DNA of 64,000 nt from Reddybacter sp041277045 (lineage in GTDB: Bacteria; Pseudomonadota; Gammaproteobacteria; Pseudomonadales; Porticoccaceae). The stretch's first letter is position 1. The number at the start of each line of letters is the position of its first letter. Made by a program: the position numbers and the translations under genes. The notes beneath the pieces were generated by a model, which did no database searches, was not told where the DNA came from, and was given only the letters and a program-made list of their open reading frames with translations. This document shows positions 17,436-26,069 of the stretch, one piece after another. The stretch lies in the NCBI GenBank assembly GCA_041277045.1, contig JBGFSY010000001.1, positions 372,001 through 436,000 on the forward strand. The letters run 5' to 3'.

Positions 17436-17464
17436 TTGAATTGGCAGTATCTATTTGCTAGATT
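17436..17464 (+). promoter_or_regulatory. candidate sigma-70 promoter for the acyl-CoA carboxylase operon
   Basis: TTGAAT (17436-17441) and TAGATT (17459-17464) are separated by 17 bases and lie 36 bases before the start codon at 17500. Confidence 0.4.
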
Positions 17465-17499
17465 ACCGGGACACAAATAGTCCCTCAAAGAGGCGCCTT

Positions 17500-19101
17500 A
17501 TGAGCCGCATTCAGTCATCGATCAACCCCCAGTCCGCCGCCTATAAAGAGAATGCTGAGCACTACAAAAAGCTGCTCGAAAAACTGAGAGAACGTCACAG
17601 CGAAGCGGCCACAGGCATCCGCGAAAAACTTATCGTGCGCCACCGCGAGCGCGGCAAGATGCTCGCCCGCGAGCGTATCGACCAGCTGGTCGACAGCCAC
17701 ACGGCCTTTCTTGAACTCTCTCCCCTTGCCGCCTACGGGCAGTACAAAAACGAGGTACCCTCGGCGGGCATCGTCACCGGCATCGGCCAAATTTGTGGCA
17801 TCACCTGCATGATTATCGCCAATGACGCGACGGTGAAAGGCGGCTCCTTTTTCCACGAAACGGTGAAAAAACACGTCCGCGCCCAGGAAATTGCCGATCA
17901 AAATAACTTGCCCTGTATTTACCTGGTCGACTGCGGCGGCGCTTATTTGCCGGAGCAGGACAGAGTGTTCCCCGATAAAGAGCACTTCGGCAATACCTTT
18001 TATCGCCAGTGCCAAATGTCGGCCAAAGGTCTGCCGCAAATCTCGGCGGTATTTGGTGGCTGTACGGCGGGCGGCGCCTATATTCCCGCCCTGTCGGATG
18101 AAAATATTATGGTGCGCGGCAATGCCCGTATTCACCTCGGCGGGCCATCCATCGTCAAGGTCGCTATTAATGAAGAGATCGACGGCGAAACCCTCGGCGG
18201 TGCCGAGATGCACAGTAAGGTATCGGGCGTTAGCGACTACCTGGCCGAAGATGAGGACGAAGCCCTGGCGCGCATTCGCGAAATTATGGCCAAACTCAAC
18301 TGGCCAACTAAGTGCCACGCCGATACTCGCCCGGTGCTGCCACCACGCTACAGCCCGGAAGAGCTACCCGGTGTGGTCAGCGCTAATCCAAAGATGCCCT
18401 ACGATGTGCGAGAACTTATCGCCCGGCTGGTGGATGACAGTGACTTCCACGAATATAAGCCGCTTTATGGCGACACACTGATCTGTGGTACCGCCTATAT
18501 TCACGGCTACCCGGTGGGTTTGATCGGCAATAACGGCGCGCTGTTTTCAGAATCCTCCTTAAAAGGCGCACACTTTATCGAGCTCTGTAATCAGCGCAAT
18601 ACACCGCTACTGTTCCTACACAATATCACTGGCTTTATGGTCGGTAGCGAAGCCGAGCGTGGCGGCATTGCCAAAAATAGTGCCAAGTTCGTTTATGCTC
18701 AAGCCACATCCCGCGTCGCCAAGTTTTCGGTGATCGTCGGCGGCTCCTACGGCGCGGGCAACTACGGCATGGCCGGTCGCGGCTTTTGGCCAAATTTTTT
18801 GTTCACCTGGCCCTCGGCCAATTGCGCCACCATGAGTGCCGATATCGCCAGCAATGTAATGACCGAACTGCGCCGCTCCAGTATTAAGCTAGGCGAAGCT
18901 ACCGCCGAAGAACTACAGGAAATCGAAGACGGTGTTCGCGCCCAGTACGGTGAGCAAAGCGACCCCTACTACGCGACATCGCGCCTTTGGGATGACGGTA
19001 TTATCGAGCCCGCCGACACCCGCGATGTGTTGGGTTTATGCCTGGCACTGGCCGCTGCCAAAGAACCTGACACCGGGCCATCACCGGTTTATCGCATGTG
19101 A
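17500..19101 (+). CDS. acyl-CoA carboxylase beta (carboxyltransferase) subunit, methylcrotonyl/geranyl-CoA type
   Basis: This protein of about 533 residues is the carboxyltransferase half of a biotin-dependent acyl-CoA carboxylase, moving CO2 from biotin to a 3-methylenoyl or related CoA ester. The ATG at 17500 has AGAGG upstream and matches the usual family start; a longer frame adds fifteen residues. Key segments are FFHETVKKHVRAQEIA, the oxyanion-hole glycines in FGGCTAGGAYIPALSDE, and in the C-terminal half FLHNITGFMVGSEAERGG and GSYGAGNYGMAGRGFWP. These fit MccB/LiuB or AtuC better than propionyl-CoA carboxylase. No enoyl-CoA hydratase or HMG-CoA lyase adjoins it, so leucine or terpene specificity is open. 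Confidence 0.93.
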   Translation: MSRIQSSINPQSAAYKENAEHYKKLLEKLRERHSEAATGIREKLIVRHRERGKMLARERIDQLVDSHTAFLELSPLAAYGQYKNEVPSAGIVTGIGQICGITCMIIANDATVKGGSFFHETVKKHVRAQEIADQNNLPCIYLVDCGGAYLPEQDRVFPDKEHFGNTFYRQCQMSAKGLPQISAVFGGCTAGGAYIPALSDENIMVRGNARIHLGGPSIVKVAINEEIDGETLGGAEMHSKVSGVSDYLAEDEDEALARIREIMAKLNWPTKCHADTRPVLPPRYSPEELPGVVSANPKMPYDVRELIARLVDDSDFHEYKPLYGDTLICGTAYIHGYPVGLIGNNGALFSESSLKGAHFIELCNQRNTPLLFLHNITGFMVGSEAERGGIAKNSAKFVYAQATSRVAKFSVIVGGSYGAGNYGMAGRGFWPNFLFTWPSANCATMSADIASNVMTELRRSSIKLGEATAEELQEIEDGVRAQYGEQSDPYYATSRLWDDGIIEPADTRDVLGLCLALAAAKEPDTGPSPVYRM

Positions 19102-19165
19102 TGACATATCATCTGCTCAATAAAAAAGCCGCTCTCTTGCCCTTATTAAAGGTGTGTCAGTCACT

Positions 19166-21202
19166 ATGATTAAATCACTGCTCGTCGCCAACCGTGGCGA
19201 AATCGCCGTACGCATTATGCGTACCTGCCAAAAACTCGGCATCCGTGCCGTTGCCGTTTATTCCGAGGCCGACCGCTACGCCCGTCACGTCGCTCAAGCA
19301 GACGAAGCCGTACTGATCGGCCCCGCCGAAAGCGCCCAGTCTTACCTGAAAGCAGAAAACATTATCGCGGCGGCCCAACAAACCGGCGTCGATGCCATTC
19401 ACCCCGGCTATGGCTTTCTCTCTGAAAGCGAAGCGTTAATCAGCCTGTGCGAACAAGAGAACATTATTTTTGTCGGCCCCAATCGTGAAGCGATTAGGGT
19501 CATGGGTTCGAAAATCGAATCCAAGGCACTGGCGCAAAATGCCGGTGTGCCGACCATTCCCGGTTACCACGGTGCCGACCAATCTGAGGCGACGTTGTTA
19601 AAAGAAGGCGATAAGGTTGGCTATCCGCTGATGATTAAAGCCAGCGCAGGTGGTGGCGGCAAGGGCATGCGCCGGGTCGACAACAGCGCACAACTGGTGC
19701 GCGAACTGCCCCAGGCCAAACAGGAGGCACTGTCCGGTTTTGGTGACGACAAGGTCTTACTCGAAAAACTGATTGAAGAACCCCGTCATATTGAAGTGCA
19801 ACTGGCCGCCGACCACCACGGCAATACCGTGCATTTATTTGAGCGCGAGTGTTCAATTCAACGCAACCATCAAAAGGTCATCGAAGAAGCACCGGCTGGT
19901 TTTTTAAGCGACGAACAACGCCAAATACTATTCGCCAGCGCCATCACCCTTGGGCAAACCGTTAGCTACGACTCCCTCGGCACCGTCGAATTTTTGCTCG
20001 ACCAAAGTAATGGCGAGGTGTACTTCCTCGAAATGAACACTCGCCTGCAAGTCGAGCACCCCGTGACCGAAGCTATTACCGGTTTTGACTTGGTCGAGTG
20101 GCAAATACGCATCGCCGCTGGCGAGTACCTACCCTGTATTCAGGATGATATTCGCTGCACAGGCTGGGCCATCGAGGCCCGCGTCAATGCCGAAGATCCC
20201 GCCAATAATTATCGCCCCCAGACGGGCACTATCGCCCTTTATAAGGAACCCAAACATGCTGATGTGCGTGTCGATAGTGGCGTGCAGGCAGGCTCCGTAC
20301 TCGGCCCCTATTACGACCCCATGCTGGCCAAGGTGATAGGCATTGGCGACAACCGCGAGCAAGCGCGCAGTGCTTTGCAGCGCGGCCTCGACAACTACAC
20401 CTTAAGCGGCGTGGGTAATAATCTGAGCTTTTTAGGTGATATTCTGCGCCACCCGAACTTTGTCGATAAAGCCCTGACCACACGCTTTTTAGAAGAGTCT
20501 TTCAGTGGCGGCTGGCAAACCAAAAGCACCGACAGCAAGACGCTTATTTGCGCGGCCATTGCGCGCATTATGCTAATCGAACAACAGGATACGCAGGTCC
20601 ATCACTCCCCCTTTCAAACCCTCGGTGCCTTTCGCGTACTCGACAGGGCCGGCCTGGCGGGACAGAGCCGCATTATTTTAAAGGACGAGCTTGATGACGC
20701 GGGCAGTATTCACCTGGTGACCATTAGTGGCTCACAGGGGCGCTACCAACTGAGCGCTCAGCTTATCGGTGACGACGAGGCGAAAAGTGAACACCGCATC
20801 CTCGCCGGCTGGATAGGCGAACAAAGCCTGCAAGTTGAGATAGACGGCCATAGCCAGAGCTTTAACATCGACAACACTGACGATGCCATCACTCTCACCG
20901 ACAAAGGTAGCAGCCAGCGCTATCTCTGCCTGAGCGAGCAAGACCTGGCGCTGGGCAAAGGCCATAGCGCGGGTGGCGGCGATAGCAATATTACCGCCTC
21001 ACTGCCCGGTCAAGTGGTTGAGATCAAAGTTGCCAGCGGCGATAACGTTACTAGTGGCGACACGCTGGTGGTACTCGATTCGATGAAACTGCTGCATAAT
21101 CTCAGCGCCACGACCGATGGCGTGGTCGGCGAAATTTTCTGCAGCGTCGGCGACAGTGTTGAAGGCGGTGCGGTGCTGATTGAACTAGAGCCCAACGCAT
21201 AA
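19166..21202 (+). CDS. acyl-CoA carboxylase alpha subunit (biotin carboxylase plus biotin carrier)
   Basis: This protein of about 678 residues carboxylates its own biotin with ATP and bicarbonate and hands CO2 to the beta subunit. The biotin-carboxylase part starts with LLVANRGEIAVRIMRT and contains the ATP-grasp loop KASAGGGGKGMR and the catalytic stretch FLEMNTRLQVEHPVTE. The final 75 residues form the carrier domain with biotinyl lysine in LDSMKLLHN, about 37 residues from the C-terminus. The local motif SMKL departs from the common AMKM. I chose ATG 19166; a GTG four codons upstream is possible but sits too close to the AAAGG ribosome site. Confidence 0.94.
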   Translation: MIKSLLVANRGEIAVRIMRTCQKLGIRAVAVYSEADRYARHVAQADEAVLIGPAESAQSYLKAENIIAAAQQTGVDAIHPGYGFLSESEALISLCEQENIIFVGPNREAIRVMGSKIESKALAQNAGVPTIPGYHGADQSEATLLKEGDKVGYPLMIKASAGGGGKGMRRVDNSAQLVRELPQAKQEALSGFGDDKVLLEKLIEEPRHIEVQLAADHHGNTVHLFERECSIQRNHQKVIEEAPAGFLSDEQRQILFASAITLGQTVSYDSLGTVEFLLDQSNGEVYFLEMNTRLQVEHPVTEAITGFDLVEWQIRIAAGEYLPCIQDDIRCTGWAIEARVNAEDPANNYRPQTGTIALYKEPKHADVRVDSGVQAGSVLGPYYDPMLAKVIGIGDNREQARSALQRGLDNYTLSGVGNNLSFLGDILRHPNFVDKALTTRFLEESFSGGWQTKSTDSKTLICAAIARIMLIEQQDTQVHHSPFQTLGAFRVLDRAGLAGQSRIILKDELDDAGSIHLVTISGSQGRYQLSAQLIGDDEAKSEHRILAGWIGEQSLQVEIDGHSQSFNIDNTDDAITLTDKGSSQRYLCLSEQDLALGKGHSAGGGDSNITASLPGQVVEIKVASGDNVTSGDTLVVLDSMKLLHNLSATTDGVVGEIFCSVGDSVEGGAVLIELEPNA

Positions 21203-21256
21203 ACATTTTTTTTGCTTCGACCTTAACCCATAACCCCAGACAAGCTGAGGAAGACC

Positions 21257-22408
21257 ATGAACCAACTGTATTTTTCTGAAGAACAAAACATGCTACGCGA
21301 GCAGATTCGCCGCTTTGTCGAGCAGGAGATAGTCCCCAACGGTGAAGCCTGGGAAGAGGACGGCTTTGTGCCCCGCGATGTGCTGCGCAAAATGGGCGAC
21401 CTGGGCTTTCTCGGCATTCGCTATGGCGAAGAGTACGGCGGCAGCAATATGAACACTCTCGGTAGCGTAATACTGGCCGAAGAACTGGGTCGCTCCAGCT
21501 TTGGCGGCTTTGCGGTCACCGTGATGGTGCACACCGATATGGCGTCCCCCCACCTGGAAAACTTTGGTAGCAAAGCCCAGAAAGACAAGTACATGCCCGA
21601 CCTGATCAGCGGCAAGAAAATTTGCGCCGTGGGCGTGACCGAGCCCGACGCAGGTTCCGACGTTGCCGGTATGCGCACCACCGCTGTCGAAGATGGCGAC
21701 GACTATGTGCTCAATGGCACCAAGATGTTCATCACCAACGGCGTTAAAGGCGACGTTTATTTTGTCGCGGCTAAGACTGACACCACAGTTAAAGCCTCGC
21801 GCGGCGTGACCATCTTCATCGTCGACAAAGGCACACCCGGCTTCACCGTTAGCCGCGCTCTCGATAAGCAGGGCTGGCGCAGTTCCGACACCGCCGAGCT
21901 GGTTTTCGATAACTGCCGTGTGCCGAAAGCGAATATCCTCGGCGAACTCAACAAGGGCTTCTACTCCATCATGCGCAACTTCCAGAACGAGCGCACCGTA
22001 TTGGCCGCTCAATCTATTGGTGAAGCCGCCAAAGCGCTGGAGATCACACTGCAATATGTGCAGGAGCGTAAGGCCTTTGGCGAAACTTTGTGGGACAAAC
22101 AAGTGATTCGCCAGCGCCTGGCGATGTTGCAGGCCAAGGTTGAAGCGGGGCGACAGCTCACTTATCACGCCGCCTGGCTCGATTCTATGGGCCAAGATTG
22201 CGTTAAAGAAGTGTCGATGGCAAAAGCTTTTTGCTGCGAACTGGTGAACGAAACCATGTACACCTGCCAGCAATTCCACGGCGGCTTTGGTTATATTCGC
22301 GAAAGCACTATTGAACGCATGGTGCGGGATGCTCGCGTGCAGAGTATTGGCGGCGGCGCTACGGAAGTAATGCTCGAGGAAATCTCTAAGCGCTCGATTA
22401 TCGACTAA
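21257..22408 (+). CDS. acyl-CoA dehydrogenase linked to the carboxylase
   Basis: This 383-residue acyl-CoA dehydrogenase has all standard motifs: GVTEPDAGSDVAGMRTTA at the flavin site, MFITNGVKGDVYFV, and the C-terminal GGFGYIRESTIERMVRDARV. It follows the carboxylase alpha gene after about 55 bases and ends in an intrinsic terminator, so it is the last gene of that operon. In leucine or citronellol degradation an acyl-CoA dehydrogenase makes the enoyl-CoA that the carboxylase then uses, which fits the arrangement. The exact substrate is not readable from sequence. Confidence 0.92.
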   Translation: MNQLYFSEEQNMLREQIRRFVEQEIVPNGEAWEEDGFVPRDVLRKMGDLGFLGIRYGEEYGGSNMNTLGSVILAEELGRSSFGGFAVTVMVHTDMASPHLENFGSKAQKDKYMPDLISGKKICAVGVTEPDAGSDVAGMRTTAVEDGDDYVLNGTKMFITNGVKGDVYFVAAKTDTTVKASRGVTIFIVDKGTPGFTVSRALDKQGWRSSDTAELVFDNCRVPKANILGELNKGFYSIMRNFQNERTVLAAQSIGEAAKALEITLQYVQERKAFGETLWDKQVIRQRLAMLQAKVEAGRQLTYHAAWLDSMGQDCVKEVSMAKAFCCELVNETMYTCQQFHGGFGYIRESTIERMVRDARVQSIGGGATEVMLEEISKRSIID

Positions 22409-22443
22409 CGCTGAAGACCAATCCTCAAGGTAGCAAAAACCGC

Positions 22444-22474
22444 AAAGGGCAGCCCACCAGCTGCCCTTTTTTTT
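22444..22474 (+). terminator. intrinsic terminator of the carboxylase operon
   Basis: AAAGGGCAGC and GCTGCCCTTT form a ten-base-pair stem with a short loop, followed by a run of eight T. Confidence 0.88.
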
Positions 22475-22601
22475 GTCACAAATGTCTCAGACAATAATTT
22501 GAGAAGCAATCGTCAATTTTACCGATCACAAATTGTCCAAAATAACGACGCAACTTATAGTGCTCTGCTAATTCAGAAAAAAGCACAGGCGCGCATAGAT
22601 C

Positions 22602-23855
22602 ATGAAGCATATCCTTGTTGTTGAAGACAGCCCTATGGTGTTAAAGGTTCTCAAGCAATTTATATCCCAGTATGATGATTTGAAACCACAATTTGCCGAA
22701 ACTTTAAGTCAAGCAACGGAACTAATAGCCCGTGCGACAACGCCCTTTTTTGCCTGCCTTGCCGACCTGGGATTACCCGATGCACCCAACGGCGAAATCG
22801 TCGAATTTTGCCTCGCCAAAAAAATCCCAACGATTGTACTCACGGGTAGTTACAACGAAGAAAACAGAAAATCGCTGATCGCCAGAGGTGTTGTTGACTA
22901 TGTTGTAAAGGAGAGTCGCTTCGCCTATGAGTACGCAGTAAAACTACTGGTCAGATTAACTAAGAATGAAGAGACTCACGTACTGGTTACCGATGACTCT
23001 GTAACGGCGCGGGCCCATCTGAAAAAACTATTAAAAACCCATCTATTCCAGGTCAGCGAAGCGAAAGATGGCAAAGAGGCGATTGCTGTTCTCGAAAAAA
23101 ACCCGGATATAAAATTACTGATTACCGACTACAACATGCCCATTATGGATGGCATAGAACTCACCAAGCATGTGCGCCGTAAGATGGGCAATGACCAGCT
23201 CATCATCATCGCATTATCTTCAGAGAGTGACCGTTATTTATCAGCACAGTTTATTAAGAATGGCGCCAGCGACTTCCTCAAAAAACCCTTTATACATGAA
23301 GAGTTTTACTGCCGCATAATGCACAACCTGGAAGAGCGAGAGCTACTAGAAAAGGTTCAAGACTATGCCGACAGAGATCATTTAACCGACCTTTACAATC
23401 GCCGTTATTTTAATAAAAAAGCCGAAGAAATGATTGAAGAAAACAAAAAACTCGGCATCACGATGTCACTTTGCATAATGGCCATCGATAACTTCAACAA
23501 CATTAACGACGAGCTGGGTCACGATTGCGGAGACCATCTATTAATTGAGCTTTCAAAATCATTAACAACTAATATCGGCATGTTTTTATCCTCCCGCTAT
23601 GGTGGTGGTGAATTTGCTGTTCTAATGCCAAAATTTACCGCAGAGAAAGCCGCCAAATTCACCAATGAATTTAGGGATTTTACAAGTACGCAAGCCATCT
23701 CTTACCGGGATGGAAAAGTCGAAATCACCCTCAGCGCAGGGGTTTGCGAAATAGAAAATGATGACTTTTCTTCCGCCCTGGCTTCCAGCTACCAGTCTCT
23801 ACGGAAAGCAAAAAAACAAGGGGGTAATTGCGTTGTTCACACCAACCCCACCTAA
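22602..23855 (+). CDS. REC-REC-GGDEF response regulator with degenerate GGDEF motif
   Basis: This 417-residue protein has two receiver domains and a C-terminal GGDEF domain. The first receiver (about 1-115) has its likely phosphoacceptor at Asp55 (ADLGLPD). The second (about 125-240) has Asp176 (ITDYNMP) with a conserved lysine in FLKKPF. The GGDEF domain begins DHLTDLYNRRYF near 259 and has the early metal-site Asp296, but the signature is RYGGGEF (332-338), with glycine replacing the acidic third residue. That residue binds metal, so cyclic di-GMP synthesis is doubtful. No RxxD inhibitory site is evident. No histidine kinase lies beside it. It may act as a receptor or scaffold. Confidence 0.9.
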   Translation: MKHILVVEDSPMVLKVLKQFISQYDDLKPQFAETLSQATELIARATTPFFACLADLGLPDAPNGEIVEFCLAKKIPTIVLTGSYNEENRKSLIARGVVDYVVKESRFAYEYAVKLLVRLTKNEETHVLVTDDSVTARAHLKKLLKTHLFQVSEAKDGKEAIAVLEKNPDIKLLITDYNMPIMDGIELTKHVRRKMGNDQLIIIALSSESDRYLSAQFIKNGASDFLKKPFIHEEFYCRIMHNLEERELLEKVQDYADRDHLTDLYNRRYFNKKAEEMIEENKKLGITMSLCIMAIDNFNNINDELGHDCGDHLLIELSKSLTTNIGMFLSSRYGGGEFAVLMPKFTAEKAAKFTNEFRDFTSTQAISYRDGKVEITLSAGVCEIENDDFSSALASSYQSLRKAKKQGGNCVVHTNPT

Positions 23856-23920
23856 TCAAAAAATGGAAAGGCCTGGCTTTAGTTTTCTATAAAAACACAA
23901 AATATAAAGCCAGCTCCCTT

Positions 23921-24448
23921 TTATGCTTTAGGCAAACCAACGCTCATCTGGCCCAGGAAGTCCATTTTCCCCAGCGGCACACCTTTGATACGCAGCATGT
24001 CATACAGCGTGGTGGCGTGAAAATAAAGATTGGGCAGAGAAAATGACATCACAAAGTTTTCTGTCGTGAAGGGTATTTCAAACTCGCCCTTTCGAAAATA
24101 CATTGCCCTGCCTGCTGTAGCCATAACAGTCTCGACGTCGACGGCATTGAGTTCAATCAAAGCCTCCGATAGCAAGTCAATGTATCCCTGATAAGTAGTT
24201 TCAGACAACGCAGGTGGCGGAGAAAACTCTCCAGCAATAAGCCCCTTAACAGCCCCAATCGTGTGATGCATTACCAGGTTAACCTGAAAAGGGAATGCCC
24301 CCATATCGGGCGCCAACTTCATCTCCACCAAGTCATTAAAATCCATGCCTTGCTCGTTAAAGTGTGCGGCACCTTTCTCAAGAACAACAATAGTCGCTGC
24401 TAGAACCCGTTTAAAATTCACTACGCTTAAATCATATAAGTTGGTCAT
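23921..24448 (-). CDS. DUF1993 family protein
   Basis: This 175-residue protein matches the DUF1993 family, a DinB-like four-helix fold of unknown function. Visible family segments include FKRVLAATIVVLEKGAAH, the stretch LAPDMGAFPFQVNLVMHHT with its conserved histidine pair, and the ending FHATTLYDMLRIKGVPLGKMDFLG. No signal or membrane segment is seen. It is convergent with the receiver-GGDEF gene and has no close partner. Confidence 0.88.
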   Translation of the reverse strand: MTNLYDLSVVNFKRVLAATIVVLEKGAAHFNEQGMDFNDLVEMKLAPDMGAFPFQVNLVMHHTIGAVKGLIAGEFSPPPALSETTYQGYIDLLSEALIELNAVDVETVMATAGRAMYFRKGEFEIPFTTENFVMSFSLPNLYFHATTLYDMLRIKGVPLGKMDFLGQMSVGLPKA

Positions 24449-24628
24449 CTGTGTTCTCTCTTGTTTTAATTATTGGAAGGGTGCCTTGATTTCCGCCCAT
24501 AATGCTTCAATATTTTTATTCATTAAAACCCAGAAGTCTCCACCGATAGATTGCCGCCAAATAGTTCACCAGAAAACAACCTACCATCTTATAGAGACCG
24601 AACTCAACTCCTAATTACTTTTCAAAGA

Positions 24629-25038
24629 TTATGCTTCCTCTTGCACTTCAAAATATCTATTTTTAAATCTAATTGGCTCTGAAATACCAAAAATAGGTGC
24701 CTGAGGGTTGCCAGCTCCTGACACAAGAATACTGCCGTAATTAAAAATTCTACCTAGAAAACTTTGCTCTACGCGGAGACTTTCAATTTTGGAATATTCA
24801 TTTCTATTGTATTTCTACGAATAAGACCAGTTTTTGCTACAACTCGCTTGTTAGTAACTGCCAGCTCAGTTGTATAGTATGTAATGGCAGCCGAAATCCA
24901 AAACAACAAACCGATACCGAAAAATGGCAACAAAATCAAACCTAAAATTATTTTTGTCAGCAAAGACCAAGCGCTAATTTTTCCTTCATATTTGATAACC
25001 TCATCATTAATTAAGTTTGTTTCAACATACGATGCCAT
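24629..25038 (-). pseudogene. bacterial PH-domain (YdbT/bPH2-like) membrane protein, frameshifted
   Basis: The first 85 residues read as a small membrane protein, with two hydrophobic segments (about 25-52) and the domain start TTELAVTNKRVVAKTGLIRRNTIEM. The frame then fails at 24784-24791. In the +1 frame it continues naturally as IESLRVEQSFLGRIFNYGSI to a stop at 24629. A single missing A in CCAAAATTG accounts for the break. The full form would be about 136 residues, normal for bPH2 proteins. The lesion sits in a short homopolymer, so it could be a sequencing error as well as a real mutation. The region is AT-rich. Confidence 0.78.
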
Positions 25039-25243
25039 TTCTAATTTTCCTTTTAGAAGATCTTGAGATTATATAATAATAACTGCTATGCCTATTTCAT
25101 TCGAGGAATTACACTCAGAAACTATTATCCAAGTTGGCAATCATATTTGAACTTTAGTGCGCTATAGAAACACACATATTTTCACAACGACCTTTACCTT
25201 GGCTTACGCAGAGCTTCTGTCATCGAACTTACTTTCAACACCC

Positions 25244-26068
25244 TCAGTCTAAGCCTGCCACCCGCTCAACAATAATCTTAGGATCAAGATCCGCTGGCAC
25301 ATCACCGTAGAGACAAACTCTGCCGGCAGAAGATAAGTCACCACCCTTCCAGAACTCACTATTTAATCCACCGCCGGTCGGCCCATCCTGAGCCTCTAAG
25401 TCAGCAGCGTCTAGCGCAGGCAACAAACGAATATCCGACTTCAGGTCTTCAAGCCCTGCGGCCAGCTCTGCGCTTTCCAGGCGCAGGGCAAAGAGCCAGT
25501 CGTAATACCCGGCCAGGCCTTGCAGCACTTCGCAAGCCTCGCCTTCATCACCCAGGTCTACGCCCTTGTCGGTGAAGGCCAGCACCAATGCTGCTATCGG
25601 CAATTCGGCAAAACCGCGCAGTAGTTCGGCCAAGGCAGTGGCGGCATCGTCGAGCATATCGAAGTCGATATTGGCGGCGTCTTCGCCGAGGGAAATCAGC
25701 AGTGCCGAGGGCGATGGCAGCTGCAACACCACATCGACTTTGGCGCTTAATTGATGGGCCATTGCGCCGATAGCATCGGCGCAAAAAGCCTTAAGCGCGG
25801 CATCGTTGAGCAGGGCAGAAATCCTCTCCGCCCCTTCGCTATCAGCGGCCAAGCTGGCATGAGTGGCAAATACGGCAGCGAAATCGAAGCTAACGACTTG
25901 CGAGCCCAGCACTTTATTGGCATCGGCCAAACCCGCCGCGTAGCGCATGGGTTCTGTGTGCCACGCGGGATGATTATTGGCGAACACTTGTCGCGCATAA
26001 TCTTCGAAGGCGAGCCAGCGCAGTTGCTGCGACTCGCCCGCCAACCAGGTTTTGACCCATGCCGCCAT
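25244..26068 (-). CDS. fifth, Apc5-like gene of the carboxylase operon, function unknown
   Basis: This 274-residue soluble acidic protein has no motif I can name. It has alternating helices and strands (for example KVDVVLQLPSPSALLISLG and LPIAALVLAFTDKGVDLG), which would suit a barrel-like alpha/beta fold. Its ATG lies one base after the HyuB-like stop codon, so it is surely co-expressed with the four carboxylase subunits. In acetophenone carboxylase the fifth gene encodes a loosely bound subunit of about 30 kDa; by position and size this protein is its counterpart. That equivalence is inferred from layout, not from recognised sequence. Confidence 0.75.
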   Translation of the reverse strand: MAAWVKTWLAGESQQLRWLAFEDYARQVFANNHPAWHTEPMRYAAGLADANKVLGSQVVSFDFAAVFATHASLAADSEGAERISALLNDAALKAFCADAIGAMAHQLSAKVDVVLQLPSPSALLISLGEDAANIDFDMLDDAATALAELLRGFAELPIAALVLAFTDKGVDLGDEGEACEVLQGLAGYYDWLFALRLESAELAAGLEDLKSDIRLLPALDAADLEAQDGPTGGGLNSEFWKGGDLSSAGRVCLYGDVPADLDPKIIVERVAGLD

Positions 26069-26069
26069 C

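Noticed and set aside
17515..18318. 267-residue reverse open frame
   Set aside because: It is a shadow of the carboxyltransferase gene; no motif or ribosome site.
21293..22279. 328-residue reverse open frame
   Set aside because: It lies wholly inside the acyl-CoA dehydrogenase gene on the other strand, and the latter has all family motifs.
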